A stretch of DNA of 20,060 nt, taken from contig JSYX01000628.1 in NCBI GenBank assembly GCA_000787465.1, positions 1 to 20,060 of the forward strand. The letters are read 5' to 3'. The translations under genes were made by a program, and so were the position numbers. The notes beneath the pieces are model-generated. The model saw only the letters and a list, made by a program, of their open reading frames with translations. It did no database searches and had not been told where the DNA came from. The first letter of the stretch is position 1. Each line of letters opens with the position of its first letter. Source of the DNA: Thermomucor indicae-seudaticae (lineage: Eukaryota; Mucoromycota; Mucoromycetes; Mucorales; Lichtheimiaceae). Shown here piece after piece: positions 9,442-18,702 of this stretch.

Positions 9442-10188
9442 TTATCGCTGAAGCTTTCTCCATCGTGACCAGCGCATGCTTTCACCGGAAGAGCGAGACG
9501 AGTTGGGTGATAAGGACAGAGAGACTGGGCTGCTACTACCGACCAGCAACAGAGACCGCTTCATACGTTTAAAGACCGAAGGCTTCTTTTCGTCTACATC
9601 ACTTGACGACGACGATGAAGAACAAGAAGACGTGGTGGAGGAAAGGCTGAGACGGTTAGGTTGAGTCAACCAGGGGATGAATGAATTGGCACGCATTAAT
9701 TCCAGAACCGCTTCGGTGGCATCAGCGAAAATGGCAGGATGATAAAGACCATCCTGAATGTGCTTCAGGATGGTTTGACGCATCTCGCATGGAATATTAA
9801 TCTCCTGAGCTGAGCTTGAACGAATGTAGGTGTTAATGATGGCATGACACCGAGATTGAATGAGGGTGAATGCTTGTTGCTCGGACGGAGACAGTTGGTC
9901 AACGTGGGCAGCCGAGAGGCGAAAGGGGAACTGGTTGGCAAGAGTGACATAGTCATTCAGGGTATCAAGGGATTTGCCGTTGTTTTGATTGTTGTTGAGT
10001 TGGCAACACAGGTCATGATACTGACGCACAGCAAGCCAAAAGGCCAAGTTCTCTGTGCAAAAGGTTTGCTGCAAAAAGTCTGCGAATTCTTGAAAAAGCG
10101 GTGTGGACCGATTATCGAGAATGAACTCTAGGGTCAAGGAAGAAGATGGCGATGACGGCGGTGTATCTAGTCTTGTTCCTTGGATCAT
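9442..10188 (-). CDS. RGS-domain protein (regulator of G-protein signalling)
   Basis: Single exon of 248 residues from ATG at 10188. RGS proteins speed GTP hydrolysis by G-alpha subunits. The fold is clear at residues 18-174: LTLEFILDNRSTPLFQEF, then TENLAFWLAV (45-54), then EINIPCEMRQTI (129-140, Asn131 in the G-alpha contact position equivalent to Asn128 of RGS4), then IFADATEAVLELMRANSF (163-180). A Gln/Asn-rich insertion (about 64-110) lengthens the middle of the domain. The C-terminal third is Ser-rich with basic patches (VFKRMKRSL; MRWSRWRKLQR), possibly for membrane contact. The frame is open further upstream to 10404, but that part is pyrimidine-rich leader-like sequence and opens with TTG, so ATG 10188 is preferred. 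No transmembrane segment is visible downstream of that start. The phosphodiesterase gene upstream on the same strand also belongs to G-protein/cAMP signalling. Confidence 0.88.
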   Translation of the reverse strand: MIQGTRLDTPPSSPSSSLTLEFILDNRSTPLFQEFADFLQQTFCTENLAFWLAVRQYHDLCCQLNNNQNNGKSLDTLNDYVTLANQFPFRLSAAHVDQLSPSEQQAFTLIQSRCHAIINTYIRSSSAQEINIPCEMRQTILKHIQDGLYHPAIFADATEAVLELMRANSFIPWLTQPNRLSLSSTTSSCSSSSSSSDVDEKKPSVFKRMKRSLLLVGSSSPVSLSLSPNSSRSSGESMRWSRWRKLQR

Positions 10189-11150
10189 CTTCCTTCCAAG
10201 AAAGAAAAAGTGATGAAAAAGAATGTAGGTGAGAAAAGAGAGAGAGAAATAACTGGAGTTAAAAGCGGAAATAAAAGGTACGGGATTCTCGCCCAAGAGG
10301 TTGGCCATGTGGCCTGATATGCGCGGCAAGAAAAAAACAGCGCCATAGATCGTTGCACAGCATCTTACTCCTTTTAGGGCTAAAATTTTGCGTCGGTCAT
10401 CCAAATGGTTATCGTATTAGATAACGACACACCTCTATTTCCTGATCCATGGTTTGACTCACCATAGTAATTGTGTCATATCATTTACTATGTGACATAC
10501 CTGGTGTTTACTCAAAAAATTCAAGAATAAGCGATTAATAATAAGGTGGCAGAACCTTTGTAGCAAGTGTTATTGTTTTTAGTGTGCCGCAATCTTGACG
10601 CACCAACACAGTCCATGTGATACACCAGTATATGGTGCAACACTGCAAATTTATGAGGAACCACTGTATGGATCGCTCTTATTCGCTTCGCACGCGAAAT
10701 TTAAATATTCAGACGAGGACTCAGATCTGTTGCCAAAGTAATAGAAACTCGGTATGCGTGTGTCAGCTTTTGCATTTGTTGCTGAGCAAAGAGACAACAT
10801 TGCGTTGGACACTAAACCTTTTTCATTCTCAAACCAGTTCCCACGTCCTGGAATTGGTTCTCTTTCCGAGGAAACAGGTTATCAAGAACGTGTTGATCGC
10901 CTACTTTGTGTCGCTTAATTCTCCCCCTTTTTGTGGCATATTCTCATTAGTCTATTATCAGGAGAAACCTTCTCTTTTGTATTGTTTGACGTTATTGACA
11001 ATGATATGCAAAGAAAAACACAAACAGGGCAAGAAGGAGAAGCTATAATACAGGTGGCCAAGAGAGAGAAAGTTGCTACAAAAGGTAGGGAGAGGGGGGA
11101 ATCTACAGAGAGGGGAATACATCATAGAATACAGCCACACAATAATATGA
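10189..11150. other. Intergenic region between the RGS and phosphodiesterase genes
   Basis: About 960 bp containing the RGS-gene promoter and the 3' flank of the phosphodiesterase gene. A plus-strand stretch (10617-11048) stays open for 143 codons but starts with GTG, has low-complexity composition and matches nothing I recognise. A short inverted repeat (GTTATC-6-GATAAC, about 10408-10425) is present upstream of the RGS gene. Purine-rich sequence lies at 11080-11115. Confidence 0.5.
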
Positions 11151-12985
11151 TCAGGCCACTCTTCTGGGTATGCATGGGATATACTTGTCTTGAGGAGATG
11201 GTTCAAAGACGATAGGCCTCAACAGCGTCGGCGAGGCACAGAGATTGCCCAAATACGTTTGTTCACTTCGACGCCGATAAGCAGGAAAATCGCTCATCTT
11301 TCCTGTCGACTCCGCTTCTTCCGGTGATAAAGGGTGCGGAACAAGTCCAGAATGGCTTGCGCTTCGGTAGCCCGCCACTCGCTGATGTTTTCCGCCCAGT
11401 GCCAATGTGCTTCTTTGACGCTTCCGTGTCAGCAGTTGTTGATCCGGAATCACCACCATTCCGGCTGCTACGCTGATTCGACGACCAGGAGGATTGATGA
11501 TTGGTGTTGCAGGCAACAGACTAGCAGGGAACTGGCGCTCGTGCGCAGGTGCAGGAGGTGGTGGTGTTGCGGCATCCGGGCAATCCTTCAATCGCTCCCA
11601 TTCGACACGGTTGTCAGACAAAGTATCCAAAAAGACCTGTGCGGAGGGGAGGAAGCCAGCCAACGCTTCGAAATAGGGTTTAACAACAAAGTCACCGAAC
11701 TTGAGACTAATATTAGGCTGAGTGGACTGGTCACGGTCCATGCCTGGCGAGACTTCGAGCCCAGCTGCTTTCTCGGCATCACCTTGGCGAAAGAACTCTT
11801 GCACGATCAAGTCCGACCATTGCTTCGAGATGGGCCAAGGTCGGACTGTGTTGCTGATATCGGCAGCGTGTAAGAGAATACGGCATAAACTCCGGCGCTG
11901 TTCTGCATTCAAAAGGGAATCTTCTTCTTCCTGCTGCTCATCGCTATTATTATCCGTGCTGCTAATCATCGACAGTTCAGAGCTTGAGGATGACGATGAC
12001 GCCGGACTTTCTGAAAACGTCCAGCTCTCTGCGTCGCTAATGTCGGCGTCATACCAATACTCGTCACCGAGTCCACTGTCACTTAGTAGCTCTTCAAGTG
12101 ATCCAACTTGTTCTTGCAATTCATAGTGATACACCATGTCTGTGGATAGAATAAAGTTCTCCACCATGTCCATAAACTCAACCTCCGTCGTGCCTGTGCC
12201 AAGTTTTCTGAGTAGCGCGTGTTTCCGCAGAAGATGCCGCGTGATGTCCACAGAGTAAGATTCAAGCACGGAGGTGTTGCTGTATCGAATTGCCAATTCG
12301 GTCTTGAAATTGACTTGATACAAGTTATTGTATCCAGGCTATAAAGTGGGGAAATAGTCAACTTTCTGCACACAATAAACTAGGTTGGCCAAAAAGTGGC
12401 AAAGGTCTGCCCTTTTAAGGTAACTTGCCCTCTGGGAGAAACATACATACTCCTTTTTTATTCCCCACCCCCTCTCAACAAGGACTCCTCACCCTGGAAA
12501 AAGCAGATAGAAGCAAACTTACATGGCCCGCATCGTGACAAAGAGCAGCAACTAGTAGGGCGGCAATTTCCATGTTCGTCAAGTATCGAACCGCTTCCAA
12601 TTCCACCAGCATAAAGTACAGGACGGTCACAATGTCCACAGCATGATAGAATGAATGATAGGGAGCGTCAGAATAAGTGGTATCCACATCGACAAAGAAA
12701 TCGAGCATCTGAGAAGGCGAAACGCCGATCGTTTCGAACACCCGTAGTTTGGCAAAGATACCGAGCAAATGTCCATACAAGTCGGTTCGTCCGTAATCCA
12801 ATACGTTGAAATCAGGATTGACGCTGCACGAACTAACTTCGCTGTCTAACCATCGAAAAAGTCGCTACAGCAAAGTGTGTTATTACTAAATTCGCTCCAG
12901 TTATCTGCTTTCTGTGCAAAAATTTTACCCGTTCAATAGCAAAGAGATCTTGGGACGAAAGTGAATTGAACTTGAGAATAAGCAT
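11151..12985 (-). CDS. Class I 3',5'-cyclic-nucleotide phosphodiesterase (Pde2-like), at least three exons
   Basis: Exons in transcript order: 12985-12929, 12864-12523, 12338-11151, giving at least 528 residues. The enzyme hydrolyses cAMP (or cGMP) to the 5' nucleotide. The metal-binding HD signature is complete: YHSFYHAVD (His89, His93), ALCHDAGHPGYNN (His129, Asp130, spanning a splice junction) and LHAADISN (Asp293). LSTDMVYH and the phenylalanine-clamp region KFGDFVVKPYF are also present. A strongly acidic/Ser-rich insertion (about residues 219-274) sits inside the catalytic domain. The C-terminal 150 residues are Pro/Ser/Arg-rich and probably disordered. At the position of the invariant purine-binding Gln there is Ser344. 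The frame remains open upstream of ATG 12985 to about 13036, so a further 5' exon is possible and the N-terminus is provisional. Confidence 0.9.
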
Positions 12986-13438
12986 CGCTATGTATGTCGC
13001 TTCGGGCTGCTTGACTAGTACAGTCTCCTGTCTTTATATTGCTTCTTAAGGTACGCTAGCTTTTTCGTATCGAACCACAGAACCCCTGACTCCAAGCAAA
13101 ATTATCAAAGAGAAGAGGAAGTCGAGCAGCTTTGTATGAGCTAAAGAGAAAGAAAAGATGTGAACGGGCTCGCTTGGGTCTCTTGAAAAGGTGATCACTG
13201 TAAACAGAAACTCCGAATTAGGAAAGGTACCATTGTCCATGATTGGGATGCACTTGACAAAGAGGCCCCATGGCTTCACTTCCTCTATTCGGCATAGCAA
13301 ACGGAACCGAATATATTCTTTTAAACAGAACAAAAGGACGGGAAAAAAGGACTTGCGTCTTTACATACAAACGAGTCATTGCGGATGAGAAGTTGGGTGA
13401 TCGGGCGCGACGTTATACGAGTTGGGGAGGCATTATTT
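12986..13438. other. Region upstream of the phosphodiesterase, possible missing 5' exon
   Basis: About 450 bp between two minus-strand genes. It must hold the phosphodiesterase promoter and may hold one or more 5' exons. A minus-strand open stretch at 13333-13046 (containing EEVKPWGLFVKCIPIMDNG) is plausible protein, but I could not connect it in frame with a convincing intron and I do not recognise it. Confidence 0.4.
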
Positions 13439-14719
13439 TTAGACACAAAAGACCTTTGCAGGCACCAGAAAGCCGTGCTCGGGATCTGTCGGATCATTCG
13501 CAGTAAAGGCAGGTGTGATAACTAAAAGGACCAGACCTTCTGGTTTTCCTTTGCTAGCAGGTTTCATCGTCGATGGATCGAATTCGGTCGCACCTTCCTC
13601 GATCTCCAGAGTCCGTACCGGCAATTCTTGCCCCTTTATAGCAAGGCTCAGTCTAGTCGCTCGCTGAATGACGTTCGTGACTTTGCGTCCAGCATTAGCA
13701 TCCCCCTGGATCTTCGGATAGATACGCAAAAGCTGCTCCATGACCCGTTGCGTCAACTTCTGCTTGGCTTGTTCAATGTTTTCTTCCTCGTCGTCACCGG
13801 GCTGCTTGGCAACTAATGCGCTCATCTGTTGTCTGAACCGAGCAGCCCACTCTGCATTACGCTGAGCCATCCATGCTTCCACTTGTCTAAAAGCCTCATT
13901 GACAGAAACACCAACATGCAGAGGCGCCTCCAAGATATTCCGCAGAAGTTCCTCTACCAGGAATTTTTCGGTAAAGACACCGATATGGCCAGGGTCCAAG
14001 AGGAGCTCCTCGTTTTCCTCCTCTTCCGCTGCTGATTTCAACAAGTGTGTGCGTATAGCCTCTTGTTTTTCAGGCCAACGTTCGAAGACAAACGCGGTGC
14101 CTTGGGCCCGATCTGCTTTGGACCGCAAGCTCATGCAAAGGTTGCTAATCTGGCTGAACAAGTGACTTATTTCAGTTTGGATGGTTGACAGGTCATCGTC
14201 CGTGGCCCGGATCTGTCGCACATGAGAGTAATAGTTGGCCTCCATCCGCTGGTACTCTTGCTTCTTCTTTTCCAGGTCCCCCAATACAGCATGATACATT
14301 TGCTGTAACTTTTCATACTCGAGCTGACGTTCTTCCATGGCCTGCTGAAGCGCTTCGTACTCTTGCCGTTCTTTTCGACGCATTTGCTCAATCGATTCTA
14401 CGTATTGCTCTTTTTCATTTTCTATTCGTTCTACAATCTCTTTGTGAATGAGAAGCGACTCGGTCAGTGATCGAATGTATAGGTCCTTGTCCGATTCGTG
14501 CTGAATCCAGGACGCAATGCGTTGTCGGTAGCCATTCTCATTGTGCTTGTAGCGCTTGGAGTTGCGCGCAGACGACGAACTTCGCGAAAGAGGCGACGAC
14601 GAGTCATGAGTGCTTGCGTTATCCACGCTTACGTTGCTGTGTTGGCTTTGGTTCTCATCATCGTTATTATTATTATTATTATCAGCTGTAACAGTTTCCT
14701 TGGGGTCAGACGAAGACAT
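13439..14719 (-). CDS. Fungal coiled-coil protein of unknown function
   Basis: Intronless frame of 426 residues from ATG 14719, which has A at -3. The frame is open upstream to 14761, but only from a TTG. I do not recognise a named family. The N-terminus (1-65) is Asn/Ser-rich and disordered, with an Asn run encoded by ATT repeats on the plus strand (about 14664-14680). Residues 65-190 are a long charged coiled coil (for example EQMRRKERQEYEALQQAMEE). A helical segment follows (DDLSTIQTEISHLFSQISNL), then an acidic stretch (EEEENEELLLDPGH), another helical region with VEELLRNILEAP, and a compact C-terminal end (LAIKGQELPVRTLEIEEGA...EGLVLLVITPAF). There is no signal peptide or membrane segment. 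The shape suggests a scaffold or cytoskeletal/adaptor protein, but that is only inference. Confidence 0.8.
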   Translation of the reverse strand: MSSSDPKETVTADNNNNNNDDENQSQHSNVSVDNASTHDSSSPLSRSSSSARNSKRYKHNENGYRQRIASWIQHESDKDLYIRSLTESLLIHKEIVERIENEKEQYVESIEQMRRKERQEYEALQQAMEERQLEYEKLQQMYHAVLGDLEKKKQEYQRMEANYYSHVRQIRATDDDLSTIQTEISHLFSQISNLCMSLRSKADRAQGTAFVFERWPEKQEAIRTHLLKSAAEEEENEELLLDPGHIGVFTEKFLVEELLRNILEAPLHVGVSVNEAFRQVEAWMAQRNAEWAARFRQQMSALVAKQPGDDEEENIEQAKQKLTQRVMEQLLRIYPKIQGDANAGRKVTNVIQRATRLSLAIKGQELPVRTLEIEEGATEFDPSTMKPASKGKPEGLVLLVITPAFTANDPTDPEHGFLVPAKVFCV

Positions 14720-15188
14720 GGTATTAATTTGTGCAACCTTCAACTGGGAAAGGAACTCCAAAAATATGTTAATTAATGCGCTTTGAATGAAATGATGGAA
14801 AGAAAACCATGTCCCTTTAAAACATCAAATCCGAAACGATCATTGTCATTAATACAGCTAATTATACATCGCGTTAAAAATAACAATTCGCATAGCATTG
14901 GTCTTCTCTAATATTGGTAACAAAGACGATTCTCGGGCGTTTTCGCTTCAGTTAGACTTCCAAGATACTCGTTTTTTACGCGCAGGCGTTTGCCGTTTTC
15001 TACCTCAAGCATATAGCAAGTTAAAATATGGGTCAGCAACTCTTGAATAGCGCGCCGCCGGGCATTGTGTGTTATTTGGCAAGAAGCCGGTGTCCCAGAA
15101 CAGCGGTTCGTGACGGCCTATGACGATCCGCGAGGGCGGGCACGTTGACGCCGGATTATGCAAGGCTCGTCGTTTCTTTTCCTTCAGC
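14720..15188. promoter_or_regulatory. Divergent intergenic region between the coiled-coil and KHE1 genes
   Basis: About 470 bp between two divergently transcribed genes, so it should contain both promoters. The left half is AT-rich; the right half near the KHE1 start is more GC-rich. No clear binding motif is recognised. Confidence 0.5.
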
Positions 15189-16108
15189 ATGCGCGTCTTT
15201 GCTGTTCCCATTCTACGAGATCGCTGGGCTTATTACTGTCATTCGACGCTTCCCTCGACATCTCGGTTGTCTCGCGCCGTCGAATGGTCAAGCAAAAAAT
15301 GGGAGCAGCTCGGGGAAGCAGAACCGAAAACCTGGAAACGCAGACTTTACGATAGTGGGACCCACCTCATGAACCAGTTAGATTACCAGGAGTGGTTTTT
15401 GAAGAATGTCCCAATGAAGGAAGAAGTTGCTGGAGCAGTCGAAAAGGTACTTCGTTGAAAAGAATGAAAAGCAAGAATTTTATATTTACTCTCTGGTGGA
15501 GAGGCGACTGTTCATTACGCATCCTTGTTGGACGGCGCGCAAGTAGAGGCTCATTTGAGGCAGCTCCTGAAGGAACGAGAGCCATATCACAAGAAATACA
15601 TGCATTATTCTGCTTACTGGGTGCCCATTTCATGCACTTTTGTCATTGTTCCGCTGATTCCCAATATACCACTCGCTTACAACCTCTTTCGACTCTACAG
15701 CCATTACAAAGGTATGCAGAATAACGATTTCCGTTGAAACGATTATATTCATGGCAAACAAAATCAGCTTACAAGGGTGCGCAGCATCTTCAGTCACTCA
15801 TCCAACGTGACGCCCTTGAATACTCACCGTCTAGGGAACTGGATCGAATATTGCGAGACGTCAAGTTTGCATCCAGTGAGGACGTCCAATTACCACCAGA
15901 GCTTGCAAAGTTATTCCAAGAGTCAAGGAAAAGGCGACCAACGTTCAAAGATCTAGAGCGAGATATTCCGGGAGTACTTGACCTAGAAAAGATTACAGAG
16001 CTTGCGCACCACTTTCAGTCACCGGGAATGGACTTGGAACTTAAGCGCGCAAGGTTTCAGATGCTGAGTGCTTTAGCCCGGGAAAGATTCGGGCTACCAA
16101 CGAAATAG
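15189..16108 (+). CDS. Mitochondrial K+/H+ exchange-related protein (Mit_KHE1 family, yeast YDL183C-like), three exons
   Basis: Exons 15189-15446, 15504-15711, 15768-16108, giving 268 residues. The family is tied to potassium/proton exchange across the inner mitochondrial membrane. Supporting features are the N-terminal MRVFAVPILRDRWAYYCH, the block KKWEQLGEAEPKTWKRRLYD with NQLDYQEWFLKNVP, and one hydrophobic segment near residues 120-140 (YWVPISCTFVIVPLIPNIP) followed by LAYNLFRLYSHYKAYKGA, which spans a splice junction. The C-terminal part is soluble and charged (DLERDIPGVLDLEKITELAHHF). Both introns are GT-AG (57 and 56 nt) and restore frame. An in-frame ATG at 15120 would add 23 residues, but the family typically begins at MRxxAVP, so 15189 is preferred. 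It converges on the RTC3-like gene with 292 bp between stops. Confidence 0.85.
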
Positions 16109-16400
16109 AGGCGCCAGCAACAATAGATAGTCTATATGTATATTCCCATAGACGCATCCCCCGTCATTCACATACACTCTCCCTCACTGAGCTCTGAACC
16201 AGGCAAATAGAGTCAGAACAGAAAGCCCCCTTTTCATAACAGAGCCTTTTCTTTCCAATGCACATGGGAAATCAAAGTCCACAGATTTTTTTCCCACAAG
16301 CAAAAGGTGCATAAACAGTTTCACTTTACAATATCCTGTCTTAGGTGGAGCGATTTGCAGGAAGACGCGCAATTGGAGCGAATATTTGATTTGGGATGGT

Positions 16401-16748
16401 TTACATGCCTTTCTCGTGGCCGTCTTCGACGATTTTCCGAACGATAGCGTCCAAGTTACTGGTACCAAAGGCACTCCTGGCAGAAAGGCGTCAGAATACA
16501 ATGCCTCTGAGTGATGTAGAGAGGAGGACTCACTCCAGTACGCCCTTGGATGGACGAATCGCTTCACCCGTGTTGCCCTTGTTAACAGTTGTCAGGACGT
16601 CAAAGGATTGAACAACTTCAATCAGAGGTATCGTCTTGTCTTTTCTCCATTTTTCGGCTGCTCCAGGGTTGGCCACAATAAAGAATTCTTGGTCTGGAGA
16701 CTTGTAAACAATCTTGATGGCTTGTTCAGTGCTTGTACCAAGAGTCAT
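16401..16748 (-). CDS. RTC3: RTC3-like SBDS-domain protein, two exons
   Basis: Exons in transcript order: 16748-16534 and 16476-16401 (intron 57 nt, donor GTGAGT), giving 96 residues; yeast Rtc3/YHR087W has 111. The protein is a single SBDS N-terminal-type domain, related to the first domain of the ribosome-maturation factor SBDS. Evidence includes AIKIVYKSPDQEFFIVANPG, IPLIEVVQSFDVLTT and, across the splice junction, SKGVLESAFGTSNLDAIVRK, with the end EDGHEKGM. Yeast Rtc3 is a stress-induced protein linked to RNA metabolism; the exact role is not established. It is transcribed away from COX19, with 170 bp between the start codons. Confidence 0.88.
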
Positions 16749-16918
16749 ATTGAAGAAAGCAAAGAAGATGTGTCTGAAAGTGGCTTTCTCAAGCGACCCT
16801 TTTTATTGCTGTGGTGCCTCTAGGAACACCCAATGATTGATTTCATAAAAACGTCATAAGGTGTGGAATCACACCTTTCGGGGTTTTCCAGAACATCAAC
16901 GAACAACAACAATAAACA
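16749..16918. promoter_or_regulatory. Shared divergent promoter of RTC3-like gene and COX19
   Basis: Only 170 bp separate the two start codons. The interval contains CCAAT at 16830-16834 and, 24 bp further on, a perfect palindromic site at 16858-16877. CCAAT boxes bind the HAP complex in fungi, which controls many respiratory genes, so a role in COX19 expression is plausible but not shown. Confidence 0.6.
16858..16877. repeat. Perfect 8-bp palindrome with 4-nt spacer in the divergent promoter
   Basis: AAGGTGTG at 16858-16865 and CACACCTT at 16870-16877 are exact reverse complements separated by GAAT. Its position, about 42 bp before the COX19 start, suggests a dimeric regulator site. Confidence 0.6.
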
Positions 16919-17336
16919 ATGAGTTTCGGTCGACCACCCAACGTAGAATCTTTTACAGGCTCTCCGCCTTTATTGGGCAGTTTCCCTATAGATCATGAAG
17001 GTGATTTGCTGCGCCCACTCATTAAACCCGAAATCACTGAAAAAATTTTCACCAATGCGACAATAGGGGAATGTAAGGACTTTATGAAGCAATATGTGAA
17101 ATGTCTAAAAGAAAACAAGAACAACAATGGCAAGTGCCGCGAATTATCCAAGGCTTATTTGCAGTGTCGAATGGACAAGTGAGCATTAGCGTAAAGGAAA
17201 AAAGAAAGCCAAGGGAAACGAGCTTAATTTTATTTTTTACAGGGGCTTGATGGAAAAGAAAGACATGAATAAGCTCGGATTTGCAGATCTGGAGGAGGGT
17301 AGCGGCAATAAAGATACATCGTCTTCTGTTGGCTGA
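16919..17336 (+). CDS. COX19: Cytochrome c oxidase assembly factor Cox19 (twin CX9C), three exons
   Basis: Exons 16919-17000, 17067-17178, 17243-17336, giving 95 residues. Cox19 is an intermembrane-space copper-related assembly factor for cytochrome c oxidase, imported and oxidised by the Mia40 pathway. The sequence starts MSFGRPPNVE, has GSFPIDHEGECKDF, and then the two helices ECKDFMKQYVKC and KCRELSKAYLQC, each a CX9C motif. The end is RMDKGLMEKKDMNKLGF plus a short Ser-rich tail. Without splicing the first intron, 22 extra residues would interrupt the conserved HEGECK; without splicing the second, the protein would stop at RMDK and lose the conserved GLM...LGF end. Donors are GTGATT and GTGAGC. 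Confidence 0.95.
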
Positions 17337-17360
17337 GGCGGTGATGAATTACAAAGCAGA

Positions 17361-18702
17361 TTACTGGCTTCCATAGCGCTTCACCATGTAATCCATGAAA
17401 AGTGCATAGATCGATCCCACAGGCTGCACGGCATGAAATGAGTCTCATGACACCGTATTGCGTCCGATAGGGCCTACCTGTGCTATTAAAGCCAACAACG
17501 AATCGACGAAAAAGTTGTTGGCCGGATTTACGCCTAAGATCCATAAATGGCGCTGTTGATGTGCAGTCAACAGTATTTTTACTTTACCTCTTGCAGAGCT
17601 TCTTAGCACCTCCGCGATGAACTCATTCGTAATCATATAATATCCGGCCTTTAAACCTTTGAGAACGTCCGACTTAGCACGTCGTATTCAACATGAGAGG
17701 CGAAGCATAGTACCATGGATAAGAGACTTTGCACAGGATTCAGGAGAGACAGGAGTGCTGGCACCTTCAATTGCTCTGGTGACCTCGGGCTTTGTCCGAT
17801 TCTATGAGACGCGTTAGATGTATTTATTGCTATGCCAACAAATTGTCGTATCCGCTTGCCTCATTTTCGAATCCAGGCGAGTCAATGTTGCCAGGAAAGA
17901 AAATATGGACGCCGATGCCGTACTGCTTGAGTTCGTTGCGTAGACAGTCTGCCAACCCACGGAGGGCAAACTTGGTTGGCGCGTACGCTGAGTATCCAGC
18001 AAATCCAAGCAATCCCATCATGGAAGAGACAAAGACGATTTTACCATCCTTGATTCCGGAATCCCGCATACGTGTTGCCGCTTGCTTCAAGGCCAGCCCA
18101 TTGTTTAGTTCTCTTTTCTTTTTCCTCGATTGACACAGGTAAACTTACATGAGCAACGTAGGCTTGTCCAAGATAATTCAATCGAGCAAGATATTCGAAA
18201 TCTTGCATGGAATGATCCAAAAACTGCTTTGGAAACGCAGCTCCTGCACACGCAAAGATCATATCCGGATCTCGTCCCATTTTGATCTTGGCTTCATCAA
18301 ATGCTCGAACAACGTTTTCTGCGACCGTGACATCGGCACTGACAACCACGACGCGTTGCTGTTCGTTCACTTTGTTTACCTTTTCCATAAACAAAAACTA
18401 TCAGCGTACCCCTTTGGCGGGCCCAAAACTTTGAATACAATGCTCGTTACTTGTATCTCTTGAGCCGCCTTTTCCAACTCGGCTTGTCTTCGGGCTACAA
18501 TGGTCACGTTGGCGCCTTGCTTGACAAGCTCGATAGCCAAAGCTTTGCCGAGACCTGTGCTGCCACCCGTAATAAAGCAGTGCTTGCCGGCCGGTCGAAA
18601 GGGCGGACGCATCAATCGATGAAAGATCTGATCGGCAGACAGGGCGAGCACAGCTGCTGCACCAATGGCAATAATGACCGATGCCCATGTAGGAACGCTC
18701 AT
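17361..18702 (-). CDS. TSC10: 3-ketodihydrosphingosine reductase (short-chain dehydrogenase), seven exons
   Basis: Exons in transcript order: 18702-18451, 18379-18149, 18084-17860, 17801-17714, 17656-17588, 17533-17478, 17423-17361, giving 327 residues (yeast Tsc10 320, human KDSR 332). The enzyme reduces 3-ketosphinganine to dihydrosphingosine with NADPH at the ER membrane, the second step of sphingolipid synthesis. A hydrophobic N-terminal anchor (residues 6-22) precedes the cofactor motif TGGSTGLG (45-52). VFVSSMMG holds the catalytic Ser, and Y195 and K199 form YxxxK (YSAYAPTK). The family-specific ENRTKPE and GYYMITNEF follow, and the C-terminal hydrophobic IYALFMDYMVKRYG is like KDSR. 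Six introns of 54-71 nt are supported by frame. The one at 17802-17859 starts with GC rather than GT. The second exon could alternatively begin 12 nt earlier. Confidence 0.94.

Noticed and set aside
10189..10404. 72-residue N-terminal extension of the RGS protein
   Set aside because: It opens with TTG, translates a pyrimidine-rich leader-like stretch and lies outside the RGS fold; ATG 10188 is the better start.
10617..11048. 143-codon plus-strand open stretch between the RGS and phosphodiesterase genes
   Set aside because: It starts with GTG, has no domain or motif that I recognise and lies in AT-rich intergenic sequence; not supported as a gene.
14720..14761. 14-residue N-terminal extension of the coiled-coil protein
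   Set aside because: The first codon is TTG; ATG 14719 has a good context with A at -3.
15120..15188. Upstream in-frame ATG for the KHE1-family protein
   Set aside because: The extra 23 residues are unlike the family, whose members begin near MRxxAVP at 15189.
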